Positions 17,218 to 26,148 of a stretch of DNA of 64,000 bases are shown here, piece by piece. The translations under genes and the position numbers were made by a program. This stretch comes from Kibdelosporangium banguiense. GTDB lineage: Bacteria > Actinomycetota > Actinomycetes > Mycobacteriales > Pseudonocardiaceae. Each line of letters starts with the position of its first letter. Position 1 is the stretch's first letter. Below the pieces are notes generated by a model, which worked only from the letters and a program-made list of their open reading frames with translations, made no database searches and had not been told where the DNA came from. The DNA lies in contig NZ_JAGINW010000001.1 in NCBI RefSeq assembly GCF_017876405.1, forward strand, positions 11,917,203 to 11,981,202. Reading direction: 5' to 3'.

Positions 17218-17230
17218 ACCCTTCACTCGT

Positions 17231-19075
17231 TCAGCGGATTGGCACGAGCCGGATGGACAGTCCGGTCGGCAGGTACACCGGAACCGCTCGGAAGCCCGCG
17301 GTCAGGAGCTTGATCGACGAGAACCTGCCCCGCAGCGAAGGCGTGGCCAGGACCGGCAGGAAAGCACCGCAGTGCGACGGGTCGATCGTGATCTCCAGGG
17401 TCACGCCCTGGTCGATGGTGACCGATCGGGAGACCGTGAGTGCGGGCCGGTACCAGGCGTCGAGCGTGACGGCCAGCGTCGTGCCGTATGCCTGCCGGTA
17501 GGTGCCTTGCACCTGCGCGCATTCCTCGGCCAGCCGCAAGGTACCGCCCCGAAGCTCGACGTCACCGTTGCCGAGCGCCGTTGGCGACGCGACGGTGAGA
17601 GTTCCGTCTTCGATACGCGTGCCGCCGCGGTAACGGTTGCTTCCTGCGAGGGTCAGTTCGCCTGTTCCGGCCTTGACGAGGCCGCCATTGCCAGCGATCG
17701 GGTTACGCCAGGTGTCCGCGGCGTGGAAACCACCACGGCTCGCGTCCATGAACACACGCACGCGGTCGTCGAAGGCGCCGTAGCCGTCGGCAGCGGCGTA
17801 CAGGTTGAGCCGTCCCCACTGCTCGGGACCGTCCAGCACCGGGTATCCCGCCGGTAGTGCCGTAGTACGCAACACTTCGCGCCGCTGCTCGGCGGACAGG
17901 TACGGAAGCCGCGTCTCCAGCAGGACCTCGGCACCCTTGGGGACCGTCATCGCCGCATGCGAGCCGTTGCGAGGTAGTTCGTAGGTCAGTTTCGAGGCGA
18001 CGATCGCGGCGTTGGCCTTACGGTCCGCGTACGGATCAGCGCCGCTGGCGGGCTTGTCCTGGAAGTACTTGGCGGCCTGGGCTCGGGCGGCGGCTTTCAG
18101 CTCGGCGTTCTGCGGGTCCGCCAACGTGGCCGCGGCGAGCGCGGTGGCCAGGATCCGGCCGCCGATGACGTCCAGCGGCGAGTGCATCCCGGACACGATG
18201 CGGGTATCGCTCAGTTCGAGGGCCCGCACCACGAGCTCCTGGAACCGCTCGGGAATCGCGTAGGCCAGCGCAAGGCCCGCCAGGTGGAACGCATTGGTGT
18301 GGCCGCTGGGGAAGCCGCCGTCCTCGGCCGGGGTCGTGCTGCGCTGACGCAGCAGCTGCGGGGCGACCTTCACCTCGGACCGGTACACCGGGTAACCCAG
18401 GGAATCCGTGGCGCCGGTCGGGACGACCTTGCTGTCCGGGGTCATCCGCCACGGCCGCGGGTACTGGTGGGCGAACTTGGACGGGTTGCCCGAGGCGAAC
18501 GGGCCACGCACCGTGTCGACCAAGCGAACCACCTGGCCCAGCTGGGAATCCTGCGAGCCGGCGCCCAGTGCCGACCCGGCAGGCGCGCCTGGCGGAACGG
18601 CGTCGTCGATCTTCGCCGGCGGCGTGCCGTCCGGTGCGGAGGTGATGCTCGTGACGGCTTTCGCGCCCGCCTTGTAGAGCTCCGCCCACGGGCCCAGTCC
18701 GCCGATCATGGCGTAGCTCTGGTGCTGGCGGTCGAAGATGAACGCGCGTTTGGCTTCGGCATCGGTGCGCGTCCTGGTGATCCGCGCGCAGTGGTTCATG
18801 TTGGCACGCAACACTTGCTGGTTCAGCACGACGCCGGTGTCCCACGTCGGCCCGGTCCGCCACAGCTGCCGCATTCCGGAGAGGATGCGGACCGCCGCGT
18901 TGGTCTCCGGCGTCTGGTTGGCCACGATGTTGGACCGGTACCAGTCCACAAAGGGCGAGGTGGTGTCCGGCGCGGCAAGGCCCTGCACGGCCGCGGGGCC
19001 CACCAGCAGGCCGACGGAAAGCAGCGCGGAGCGGCGCAGCACGGCCCGCCGGTTGATCATGATCGAGGTGGGCAT
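17231..19075 (-). CDS. Secreted class A-like acid phosphatase (PAP2) with autotransporter-type repeat
   Basis: 614 aa. ATG 19075 has AGGAG upstream and begins a Tat-like signal (MINRRAVLRRSALL then AAVQGLAAP). The PAP2/vanadium-haloperoxidase active site is split as usual: an upstream K/R region, GGFPSGHTNAFHLAG (phosphatase motif SGHT) and later SDTRIVSGMHSPLDVIGG (SRxxxxxHxxxD-like). About residues 420-530 contain the passenger-associated repeat GTGELTLAGSNRYRGGTRIEDGTLTV, a beta-helix motif best known from Gram-negative autotransporters. It probably hydrolyses extracellular phosphate monoesters. Its promoter holds a LacI-type operator (19162-19175). Confidence 0.85.
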   Translation of the reverse strand: MPTSIMINRRAVLRRSALLSVGLLVGPAAVQGLAAPDTTSPFVDWYRSNIVANQTPETNAAVRILSGMRQLWRTGPTWDTGVVLNQQVLRANMNHCARITRTRTDAEAKRAFIFDRQHQSYAMIGGLGPWAELYKAGAKAVTSITSAPDGTPPAKIDDAVPPGAPAGSALGAGSQDSQLGQVVRLVDTVRGPFASGNPSKFAHQYPRPWRMTPDSKVVPTGATDSLGYPVYRSEVKVAPQLLRQRSTTPAEDGGFPSGHTNAFHLAGLALAYAIPERFQELVVRALELSDTRIVSGMHSPLDVIGGRILATALAAATLADPQNAELKAAARAQAAKYFQDKPASGADPYADRKANAAIVASKLTYELPRNGSHAAMTVPKGAEVLLETRLPYLSAEQRREVLRTTALPAGYPVLDGPEQWGRLNLYAAADGYGAFDDRVRVFMDASRGGFHAADTWRNPIAGNGGLVKAGTGELTLAGSNRYRGGTRIEDGTLTVASPTALGNGDVELRGGTLRLAEECAQVQGTYRQAYGTTLAVTLDAWYRPALTVSRSVTIDQGVTLEITIDPSHCGAFLPVLATPSLRGRFSSIKLLTAGFRAVPVYLPTGLSIRLVPIR

Positions 19076-19161
19076 GCGCGGCTCCTGGCGTTCCAAGTGG
19101 TGAGGTCGAGCAGGCGCGCAGTCTGCGCGACACATCCGTCAAGCAGGCGAACCGATCATGA

Positions 19162-19175
19162 TGTTAACGTTAACA
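19162..19175 (-). promoter_or_regulatory. LacI-family operator
   Basis: TGTTAACGTTAACA is a perfect 14-bp palindrome with the central CG typical of LacI/GalR operators. On the minus strand it sits between TTGGCT and CATGAT (18-bp spacer), which could be the promoter of the acid phosphatase gene 87 bp downstream. No LacI gene is in the window. Confidence 0.6.
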
Positions 19176-19211
19176 CTCAGCCAACCCGAACAATACTCAC
19201 GTTCCACGGCG

Positions 19212-20312
19212 TTACGGAAGCTCGTCGCGTACCGCTTCAGGCTCCTCCACCGGATCGCTGAGCTGCTCCCGGATATAGCCCCACACCACCGCGATCATGG
19301 CGGCGACCGGCACGGCGAGCAGGCTGCCGGTGATGCCCGTCAGGCTGCCGCCCAGGGTGACTGCCAGCAGCACCACTCCCGCGTGCAGGCCCAGGCTGCG
19401 GCTCTGCAGCATGGGCTGGAACACGTTTCCTTCGAGTTGCTGCACCGCGATGATGATGGCGAGCACGATCAGCGCGTCCGTCAGGCCGTTGGACACCAGC
19501 GCGATAAGGACCGCGACGACACCGGCGAACAACGCACCCACGATGGGCACGAACGCGGCCACGAACGTGAGGACCGCCAGCGGAAGCACTAACGGTACAC
19601 CCACGATCCACAGGCCGAGACCGATGAACACGCCGTCCAGCAGGCCCACGAACGCCTGGGACTTTACGAACGAACTGAGCGTGTGCCAGCAGCGCTCGGC
19701 CACGGCCGGGACATCCGAGGCGAGACGGCCAGGCAGCTGCCGCGACAGCCAGGGCAGGAACCGTGGTCCGTCCTTGAGGAAGAAGAACATCAGGAAGAGC
19801 GCCAGAACGGCGGTGATCAGGCCGTTCGCCACGGCGCCGACCCCGGTGACGGCGGCGTTGAGGATGTTGCCGATGCTGTCCTGGATACGGGCGACCGCCG
19901 TGTCCAGCGCGCTGCTGATCTGGTCGTCGCCGATGTTCAGCGGCGGCCCGGACGCCCACTGCCGCAACTGCTGGATGCCGTCGACCACGCCGTCGACCAG
20001 CTCACCGGACTGGGACGCCACCGGCACCGCGATCAGCGCCAGGATGCCGGCCGACCCCACGAGGAACAGGATCGTCACGACCGAGGCCGCCAGCGCGGGC
20101 GGCCACCTGCGCTTGCGCAGGAACCGGGTCATCGGCCAGGTGAGTGTCGCGAGCAGCAGACCGATCACCAACGGCCAGACGACCGGCCACATCCAGCCCA
20201 GCAGCCACAGCCCCACGCCCATCAGCAGCAGGATCAACAGCATCTGCAGCGAGATGCGTGCCGAATTGCGCAACGCGGCCCGGGTTTTCGTGGCGTTCAG
20301 CTTGGCGCGCAT
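19212..20312 (-). CDS. AI-2E family (PerM/TqsA-like) membrane protein
   Basis: 366 aa. Hydrophobic segments cluster at residues ~20-60, 75-100, 155-185 and then in the long C-terminal half. The conserved AI-2E block is clear: FLMFFFLKDGPRFLPWL, FVKSQAFVGLLDGVFIGLGLWIVGVPL, FVPIVGALFAGVVAVLIAL and QQLEGNVFQPMLQSRSLGLHAGVVLLAV. Members export small molecules (autoinducer-2 in TqsA, ions in other clades). Start MRAKLN at 20312 has an upstream GAGGGG. It follows the two-component genes on the same strand by 28 bp and may be in their operon. Confidence 0.9.
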   Translation of the reverse strand: MRAKLNATKTRAALRNSARISLQMLLILLLMGVGLWLLGWMWPVVWPLVIGLLLATLTWPMTRFLRKRRWPPALAASVVTILFLVGSAGILALIAVPVASQSGELVDGVVDGIQQLRQWASGPPLNIGDDQISSALDTAVARIQDSIGNILNAAVTGVGAVANGLITAVLALFLMFFFLKDGPRFLPWLSRQLPGRLASDVPAVAERCWHTLSSFVKSQAFVGLLDGVFIGLGLWIVGVPLVLPLAVLTFVAAFVPIVGALFAGVVAVLIALVSNGLTDALIVLAIIIAVQQLEGNVFQPMLQSRSLGLHAGVVLLAVTLGGSLTGITGSLLAVPVAAMIAVVWGYIREQLSDPVEEPEAVRDELP

Positions 20313-20340
20313 TGCGGGGTTCCCCTCGATCCGGCTGCCT

Positions 20341-20985
20341 TCACGAATTGTTCAGGTATGTCAGCACGGCCACCACACGCCGGTGCCCGCTTTCGCTCTG
20401 CGGCAGACCGAGTTTGCCGAACACGTTGCCGATGTGCTTGCTGACCGACCGCTCCGTGATCACCAGAGTCTCGCTGATGGACGTGTTGTCCTGCCCCTCT
20501 GCCATCAGTTTGAGGACCTCCAGCTCACGCGGGGTCAGCGAGTCCAGGGGCGAATCCCGGCGGCGGGCGAGCAGCTCGGTGACCACCTCCGGGTCGAGTG
20601 CCGTGCCACCGGCCGCGACCCGGTCCAGCGCCTCCAGGAACTCGTCGACCCGGCCCACCCGGTCCTTGAGCAGGTAGCCCACACCGCTCGCGCCACCACC
20701 CAGCAACTCCGCGGCGTACGTCTGCTCGACGTACTGCGAGAGCACGAGCACCGGCAGATCAGGCAGCTCCATACGCGCCGCCAGCGCCGCACGCAGGCCT
20801 TCGTCCCGGTAGTCGGGCGGCATCCGGACATCGAGCACGGCCGCGTCCGGGCGGTGCTCCAGCAACGCGGGCAGGATCTCCGGCCCGGCGCTCAGCACGG
20901 CCACCACGTCGTGCCCGGCCGACGTGAGCAGCAGGACCAGGCCCTCCCGCAGCAGGGCGTTGTCCTCCGCGATCACCACACGCAC
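20341..20985 (-). CDS. NarL/FixJ-family response regulator
   Basis: 214 aa. Receiver domain with acidic pocket (VVIAEDNALL), phosphoacceptor Asp52 (VLDVRMPP), Ser/Thr position near VLVLSQYVE and the switch Lys in YLLKDRVG. The C-terminal LuxR helix-turn-helix is SLTPRELEVLKLMAEG through ERSVSKHIGNVFGKLGL. The gene overlaps the histidine kinase by 13 bp, so the two are co-translated. A cognate regulon is not identifiable; the inverted repeat at 22209-22230 upstream of the kinase may be its site. Confidence 0.95.
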   Translation of the reverse strand: MRVVIAEDNALLREGLVLLLTSAGHDVVAVLSAGPEILPALLEHRPDAAVLDVRMPPDYRDEGLRAALAARMELPDLPVLVLSQYVEQTYAAELLGGGASGVGYLLKDRVGRVDEFLEALDRVAAGGTALDPEVVTELLARRRDSPLDSLTPRELEVLKLMAEGQDNTSISETLVITERSVSKHIGNVFGKLGLPQSESGHRRVVAVLTYLNNS

Positions 20986-22154
20986 GGCAGCTCCACATCG
21001 ATCACCGTCGGTCCTCCGGCAGGGCTGATCACGGTCATGGTCCCGTCCATGGCGGCGACCCGGCGACGCATGCCGACCAGCCCGGTCCCATCCGTCTCCC
21101 GGCCGCTGCCCGAGGCCTCCGGGAGATTCTCGACCCCGCCCCGCCCGTCGTCACGCACCGCCACGCGCAGGCTGGTGCCTGTCTGGACGAGACAGATCTC
21201 GACCCGATCGCAGCCGCTGTGCTTCGTCGCGTTCGTCAACGCCTCGGCCACCACGAAGTACGCGGCCGCCTCGATCGCGGCGGGTGCCCGTGTCCCCTCT
21301 TCGACACCGTCCACTCGTACCGCGACAGGCAGCGCGCTACCGGCCGCAAGCGCCTGGACCGCGCCGACCAGCCCACGGTCGGTGAGGATTGGCGGGTGGA
21401 TGCCGCGCACGACGGTCCGTAGCTCGGTCAGCGCCTGTTCGGCGAGCGCCTGCGCCTCGTCCAGCATCTTGCGGCCGGACTGCGGGTCGCGGTCGTACAT
21501 CCGCTTGGCCAGACCGATACGCATCGACAGCGAGACCAAGCACGCCTGCGTACCGTCATGCAGGTCCCGTTCGATGCGACGCAGTTCGGCGCCGTGCGCG
21601 GCGATCGCGCCCGCCCTGGTCTCGGTCAGTTGCTCGACCCGCTGGGCCAGCCGTGCCTTCGGCGGGGGCTTGAGCAGGGCCTCGGACCATTTGGCGTCAA
21701 GATCGGCGAGCCGGTTGATCAACGGCAGCACCACCGCGTTCCGGCGGAACAGCCTACACCAGACACCGTCCACGACCAGCCCGACCGGCCACAGCAGCAC
21801 CGCCAGGTAGGCAAGCAGGCTGTAGGCATAGTGGACGAACATCCACCGCAGGTCGGCGTACGTACAGGGATCGCGGAGGACCGCGCGCACACTGTCCTTG
21901 AGCTTGGTGGGCAAGGGCTGGTACGCCTCAGGGATCTCCCTGCCCGTCCATTCGGCCACGTAACGCCGCTTGGCCGCGGCGAACTTGCGCACCATGAGAA
22001 CCGACTCAGGCAGGGCTCCGATCCCGATCACCACGACCGTGCCGACTATCGCGATCAGCAGAAAAGTGATGAACAGGTAAGAACCGAACGCCATGCCCGC
22101 CGTCTTGGCCAGCAGAACCGTGGCCCGGCCTGCTCGCCGCACCGTCTCACGCAT
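20973..22154 (-). CDS. Two-component sensor histidine kinase (NarX/DesK type)
   Basis: 393 aa. Two membrane segments near residues 20-45 and 110-135 flank a ~60-residue loop; no PAS or HAMP is obvious. The HisKA_3 dimerisation motif is RIERDLHDGTQACLVSLSMRIGLAK with phospho-acceptor His199. The ATPase shows AEALTNATKHSGC (N box), VRDDGRGGV (G1) and TGLVGMRRRVAAMDG (G2). It partners the overlapping NarL regulator. TAGCCT lies 6 nt before the ATG with no ribosome site, suggesting a leaderless mRNA. Confidence 0.93.
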   Translation of the reverse strand: MRETVRRAGRATVLLAKTAGMAFGSYLFITFLLIAIVGTVVVIGIGALPESVLMVRKFAAAKRRYVAEWTGREIPEAYQPLPTKLKDSVRAVLRDPCTYADLRWMFVHYAYSLLAYLAVLLWPVGLVVDGVWCRLFRRNAVVLPLINRLADLDAKWSEALLKPPPKARLAQRVEQLTETRAGAIAAHGAELRRIERDLHDGTQACLVSLSMRIGLAKRMYDRDPQSGRKMLDEAQALAEQALTELRTVVRGIHPPILTDRGLVGAVQALAAGSALPVAVRVDGVEEGTRAPAAIEAAAYFVVAEALTNATKHSGCDRVEICLVQTGTSLRVAVRDDGRGGVENLPEASGSGRETDGTGLVGMRRRVAAMDGTMTVISPAGGPTVIDVELPCVW

Positions 22155-22208
22155 GTGATGAGGCTAGGCGACCGAGGACACCAACGGGGGCAGGCGAGCG
22201 TCACCGTC

Positions 22209-22230
22209 ATGGTGTAGCGGTCTACACCAT
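22209..22230. promoter_or_regulatory. Perfect inverted repeat between kinase gene and P450 operon
   Basis: ATGGTGTAG-CGGT-CTACACCAT forms a perfect 9-bp inverted repeat, 55 bp before the kinase start and 94 bp before the P450 operon. It could be the site of the NarL-type regulator (autoregulation) or of a TetR-type repressor of the P450 operon. Confidence 0.5.
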
Positions 22231-22323
22231 CGATTCGGGACTGTGCCCGCTGCTGCCGACGAGCCCGCACGGGAAAAGTAGTCACCAGCAAATCCACTTG
22301 GTCCGTCCGGAAAGGACGCAATC

Positions 22324-22668
22324 GTGAAAACGCTGGTGTCGTGGGTGCTCGGGCTCGTGTTCGTGTTCGGACTGCTCGGCACGGTGTCCGTTTCGCACCT
22401 GATCTTCGACCACACACAGGAGACCATGGCCAGCGTCACCATGGTCCTCATCTCGCTGGTGTCCGGGTACTTCCTGGCCCGCCGGGAGCCGATCAGGTCG
22501 TTCCTGTCCTCGCGGCCCGTGTTGTGGTTCCTGTTCCTCTTCAACTTCGCAGCCGGTGCCCTCGCATTCCTGCTCGTGGGTGGCGCGGCCGGCCTCATGA
22601 CCGGAATCGGCCTCGGCGTCGTCGCCCTGGGCGCCGCCTCCGGACTCGTCCTGCGTCAAGCTTCCTAG
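22324..22668 (+). CDS. Small integral membrane protein, first gene of P450 operon
   Basis: 114 aa with four hydrophobic segments (residues ~4-25, 36-50, 62-82, 85-108) and a short basic loop (LARREPIRSF). No family was recognised. GTG 22324 has AAAGGA 7 nt upstream. It ends 9 bp before the ferredoxin reductase gene, so it is probably co-transcribed. It might anchor or serve the redox chain at the membrane, but that is only inferred from position. Confidence 0.7.
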   Translation: MKTLVSWVLGLVFVFGLLGTVSVSHLIFDHTQETMASVTMVLISLVSGYFLARREPIRSFLSSRPVLWFLFLFNFAAGALAFLLVGGAAGLMTGIGLGVVALGAASGLVLRQAS

Positions 22669-22677
22669 GAGAAAACC

Positions 22678-23847
22678 ATGAACAGCGTTCTCATCGTCGG
22701 CGGCAGCGCGGCCGGACTGTCCACTGCGGAGTCACTGCGGCGCAAGGGATATCAAGGCAAGCTGACCGTTCTGGGCGCAGAGCGGCACCTGCCCTACGAC
22801 CGGCCACCGTTGTCCAAGCAGGTCCTGTCGGGCCAGTGGGAACCCGAGCGAGCAACGCTCCGACCGGCCACGGCACTGTCCGAACTGGACGTGGAGTTCG
22901 TTCTCGGCGATCCCGCGGCCGGTCTCGACGCGGCGACCCGCACTGTGCACACCGAATCCGGCCGTGACCTGCGAGCCGACTCGATCGTGATCGCCACCGG
23001 CGTGCGAGCCCGGACCCTTGCGGGGCAGGATGGGCTGACGGGCGTCCACGTGCTGCGGACGCTCGAAGACACCCTCGCCCTGCGTGCGGACCTGCTGGCG
23101 GCCTCACGGCTGGTCGTCGTCGGAGAGGGCGTTCTGGGCGCCGAGATCGCCGCGACGGCACGCACCCTGGGGCTGGACGTCACTATGGTCGGCCCACAGC
23201 TGGCCCCCATGGCCGCCCAGCTCGGCCCTGCGGTCGCCTGCCTGCTGGGTGACCTGCACACCGATCGCGGCGTACGGCTTCGGCTCGGTACCGGAGTCAC
23301 CGGGCTGCCCAGCCGCGATGGCCGGGTCGTAGGAGTGCGCTTGGACACCGGCGAGCAACTCCCGGCCGATGTCGTTGTGGTGGCCGTCGGCGGCGTCCCG
23401 GCCACCGACTGGCTCGCGGGCAGCGGCCTGACGGTCGACAATGGAATTGTTTGCGATTCCCGTTGCCGGGCAGCGGAAGGAATCTACGCCGTCGGAGACG
23501 TCGCCCGCTGGTACGACGAACATCTCGGCACCCTGATCCGCTTGGAGAACCGTACGAACGCCACGGAACAGGCCGCGGCCGTCGCCGGCACCATCCTCGG
23601 CGCCGACGAGCCCTACACCCCGGTCCCCTACTTCTGGACCGACCAGTTCGACGTCAAGATCCAGGTCCACGGCACGGTTCCGACAGGCGCCGACGTGACC
23701 ATTGTGGACGGAGACATCGCGGACGGCCGGTTCGTCGCTCGTTACAGCCGGTACGGCCGGGTCACCGGCATCGTGGGCTGGAACATGCCCAAGCAGGCCC
23801 GCTTGCGCCGCGTGGAAATCGTCAACGCGCTCGCCACAGTCCAGTAA
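22678..23847 (+). CDS. FAD-dependent ferredoxin reductase (P450 redox partner)
   Basis: 389 aa. Rossmann FAD motif VLIVGGSAAGLSTAESLRR, the LPYDRPPLSKQ segment that is diagnostic of rhodocoxin/putidaredoxin-type reductases, NAD(P)H motif VVVGEGVLGAEIAATA, and FAD-closing IYAVGDVARWYDE. A reductase C-terminal domain with YFWTDQFDVKIQVHG completes it. Length is standard. It would move electrons from NAD(P)H to the 3Fe-4S ferredoxin encoded 10 bp downstream. The ribosome site is AGGAGA. Confidence 0.95.
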   Translation: MNSVLIVGGSAAGLSTAESLRRKGYQGKLTVLGAERHLPYDRPPLSKQVLSGQWEPERATLRPATALSELDVEFVLGDPAAGLDAATRTVHTESGRDLRADSIVIATGVRARTLAGQDGLTGVHVLRTLEDTLALRADLLAASRLVVVGEGVLGAEIAATARTLGLDVTMVGPQLAPMAAQLGPAVACLLGDLHTDRGVRLRLGTGVTGLPSRDGRVVGVRLDTGEQLPADVVVVAVGGVPATDWLAGSGLTVDNGIVCDSRCRAAEGIYAVGDVARWYDEHLGTLIRLENRTNATEQAAAVAGTILGADEPYTPVPYFWTDQFDVKIQVHGTVPTGADVTIVDGDIADGRFVARYSRYGRVTGIVGWNMPKQARLRRVEIVNALATVQ

Positions 23848-23857
23848 GGAGAATCCC

Positions 23858-24058
23858 ATGAAGGTGCTCATCGACGAAGCCAAATGTGTCGCAGCAGGAC
23901 AGTGCGTGGCCGCCGCGGCCGCTGTGTTCGACCAGCGTGACGAGGACGGAATCGTCATTCTGCTCAACGAAAACCCACCCGCCGATCTCGCGGCCGACGT
24001 CCGGCACGCCGCCGCCGTCTGCCCCGCGCTGGCCATCACCATTCAGGAGGAGTCATGA
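23858..24058 (+). CDS. 3Fe-4S ferredoxin
   Basis: 66 aa. Cys10, Cys16 and Cys55 (KCVAAGQC and VCPALAI) are the three ligands of a [3Fe-4S] cluster; the usual middle fourth Cys is replaced (CVAAGQC), as in P450-associated ferredoxins such as SuaB. An AAGGAG ribosome site precedes ATG 23858. The stop overlaps the P450 start (ATGA), which fixes stoichiometric expression of the pair. It carries electrons from the reductase to the P450. Confidence 0.95.
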   Translation: MKVLIDEAKCVAAGQCVAAAAAVFDQRDEDGIVILLNENPPADLAADVRHAAAVCPALAITIQEES

Positions 24059-25260
24059 CCGAGACACTCGAGTTCCCCACCGCCCGCGCCGCCGGTTGCC
24101 CGTTCAGCCCGCCGCCCCAGCAACGCGAAGCCCAGGCCGAGGCACCCATCTCGAAGGCACGGATCTGGGACGGCAGCACACACTGGTTCATCACCGGCCA
24201 CGCCGAGCAACGGGCAGTGCTGTCCGACACGCGGTTCAGCGCCGACGAGCGGCTGCCCGGCTTCCCGCACCAGAACCTGAACATGGCCGAGAACGTGGCC
24301 CACCGGCCGTTGACCGTCTTCAACTCCGACGCCCCCGAACACACCCGGTTCCGGCGGCTGATGACGTTCCCGTTCACCTTCAAGCGGGTCGAGGCCCTGC
24401 GCCCGGCGATCCAGCGGATCACCGACGACCTGATCGACGCGATGCTGCTCGGGCCGAACCCGACCGACCTGGTCACCGCGCTGGCGCTGCCCCTGCCGAC
24501 GCTGATGATCAGCGAGATGCTGGGCGTGCCCTACGAAGACCACGAGTTCTTCCAGCGCAATGCCGTCGTCGCGGTCGACCGGCACGCCACCACGGAGGAA
24601 GGTGAGCGCGCCGGGCGAGAACTGGGCGAGTATCTCGCCAAGCTGATCGCCGAACGCATGTACTCGCCCGGCGAGGGCTGGGTGTTCGATATCGCCGAGC
24701 GGGTCACGGCGGGCGAGCTCACCGTGGCCGAAGCCGCCCAGATGGGCGTGGTGCTGCTCATCGCCGGGCACGAGACCAGCGCCAACATGATCGCCCTCGG
24801 CACGTTCGCCCTGCTGCAGAACCCCGAGCAGCTCGCGGTGTTCCGTGACTCCGACGACCCTCGGGTCATCGCCGACGGCGTCGAGGAAATGCTGCGCTAC
24901 CTGTCCATCGCCCAGCACGGGCTGCGCCGCATCGCCACCGAGGACGTGGAGATCGCCGGGCAGACAATCCGCGCCGGGGAAGGCATCATCGTGCCGCTGC
25001 CCGTAGCCAACTGGGACCCCAGCGTCTTCCCGTCGCCCGAGCGCCTCGACCTGCACCGCGAGGCCCGTCAGCACCACGCTTTCGGCTTCGGCATCCACCA
25101 ATGCGTCGGCCAGCAACTCGCCCGCGCCGAACTGCAGATCGTCTACGGCACGCTCTACAGGCGCATTCCCACGCTGGCGCTGGCCACGGACATCGACCAG
25201 ATCGAATTCAAATCCGACCACTTCGCCTTCGGCGTCACCTCGCTGCCAGTCACCTGGTAA
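24055..25260 (+). CDS. Cytochrome P450, CYP105-like
   Basis: 401 aa, soluble class I P450. I-helix oxygen-activation motif LLIAGHETSANMIALG, K-helix ExxR in EEMLRYLS, and heme loop FGFGIHQCVGQQLAR with Cys350 as thiolate ligand. The cluster with its own ferredoxin and reductase and the AGHETSANM wording suggest the CYP105 clade, a group of broad-substrate hydroxylases of actinomycetes. Substrate cannot be predicted. The downstream SDR suggests that a hydroxylated product is further oxidised. Confidence 0.95.
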   Translation: MTETLEFPTARAAGCPFSPPPQQREAQAEAPISKARIWDGSTHWFITGHAEQRAVLSDTRFSADERLPGFPHQNLNMAENVAHRPLTVFNSDAPEHTRFRRLMTFPFTFKRVEALRPAIQRITDDLIDAMLLGPNPTDLVTALALPLPTLMISEMLGVPYEDHEFFQRNAVVAVDRHATTEEGERAGRELGEYLAKLIAERMYSPGEGWVFDIAERVTAGELTVAEAAQMGVVLLIAGHETSANMIALGTFALLQNPEQLAVFRDSDDPRVIADGVEEMLRYLSIAQHGLRRIATEDVEIAGQTIRAGEGIIVPLPVANWDPSVFPSPERLDLHREARQHHAFGFGIHQCVGQQLARAELQIVYGTLYRRIPTLALATDIDQIEFKSDHFAFGVTSLPVTW

Positions 25261-25285
25261 CCCGTTCAGGGAAAGGAACCCCATC

Positions 25286-26110
25286 ATGGGCAACGAACTG
25301 TCAGGCAAAGTGGCGATCGTGACGGGAGGCGCCTCCGGCATCGGCCGCGCCTCAGTCGAAAGATTCCTCGAAGAAGGAGCCCAGGTCGTCATCGCCGACA
25401 TCAACCGGGAACTCGGCTCGACAGTGGCCGCGGCACTGGGCTCCGGCGTGGAGTTCAAGCAGACCGACGTCTCCGCCTCGGGTGAGGTGGCCGACCTGGT
25501 CGCCTTCACGGTGGCCAGGTTCGGCGGGCTGCACATCATGTTCAACAACGCCGGTATCCCCACCGCCATGCGAGCCAACTTCCTCGACGACGAACTCGCC
25601 GACTTCCACCGCATCATGGAGGTCGACCTCCTTGGAGTCATGCTCGGCACCCAGCATGCCGCCCGCCACATGGCCGAAAACGGCGGCGGCTCAATCATCA
25701 ACACAACATCAATAGGCGGAATCCGCGCCGGCACAGGAGAACTCTCCTACCGTGCGGCCAAAGCCGGCGTTATCCACTTCACCAAGTGCGCCGCGATAGA
25801 CCTGGCCCACCACGGAATCCGCGTCAACTCCATAGCCCCCGGCGCCATCGTCACCTCCATCGTCTCAACCGCCACAGCACACCTCCCCGACAGCGCCGAA
25901 GCCACCCGCCGCCTCCGCGAGGCAATGAAATCCATCCGCCCCCTCCAACAAGACGGCACAGCCACAGACATAGCCAACGCCGCCGTCTACTACGCCAGCG
26001 ACCGATCCAGCTACGTCACCGGCACCGTCCTCCCCGTCGACGGCGGAATCGTCGCCGGCCACGCCATGAACACCATGGCAGAAATCGAAAAAGACCAACT
26101 CGCATCGTGA
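25286..26110 (+). CDS. Short-chain dehydrogenase/reductase (SDR)
   Basis: 274 aa. Classical SDR: cofactor motif TGGASGIGRAS, acidic residue after beta2 (VVIADINRE) favouring NAD(H), NNAG, catalytic Ser in INTTSIGG and the YRAAK active site, then PGAIVTS and the C-terminal VTGTVLPVDGGIVAG. It follows the P450 by 25 bp with AAAGGA before the ATG. It may oxidise an alcohol made by the P450. Codon use shifts near its end toward A- and C-rich choices compared with the first half. Confidence 0.95.
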   Translation: MGNELSGKVAIVTGGASGIGRASVERFLEEGAQVVIADINRELGSTVAAALGSGVEFKQTDVSASGEVADLVAFTVARFGGLHIMFNNAGIPTAMRANFLDDELADFHRIMEVDLLGVMLGTQHAARHMAENGGGSIINTTSIGGIRAGTGELSYRAAKAGVIHFTKCAAIDLAHHGIRVNSIAPGAIVTSIVSTATAHLPDSAEATRRLREAMKSIRPLQQDGTATDIANAAVYYASDRSSYVTGTVLPVDGGIVAGHAMNTMAEIEKDQLAS

Positions 26111-26117
26111 CCATTCA

Positions 26118-26148
26118 GGCCCGGCCGCGGTCCTGCCGCAGCCGGGCC
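26118..26148 (+). terminator. Terminator of the P450 operon
   Basis: GGCCCGGC (26118-26125) pairs with GCCGGGCC (26141-26148), with a further inner GCGG/CCGC pairing. It begins 8 nt after the SDR stop codon. Confidence 0.7.

Noticed and set aside
17022..17219. 65-codon minus-strand frame upstream of the ABC permease
   Set aside because: It overlaps the inverted repeats and terminator hairpin, has no ribosome site and no recognisable family.
22324..26110. P450 operon as part of a biosynthetic gene cluster
   Set aside because: No polyketide, nonribosomal peptide, terpene or RiPP core enzyme is in the window. The operon is a self-contained oxidation module.
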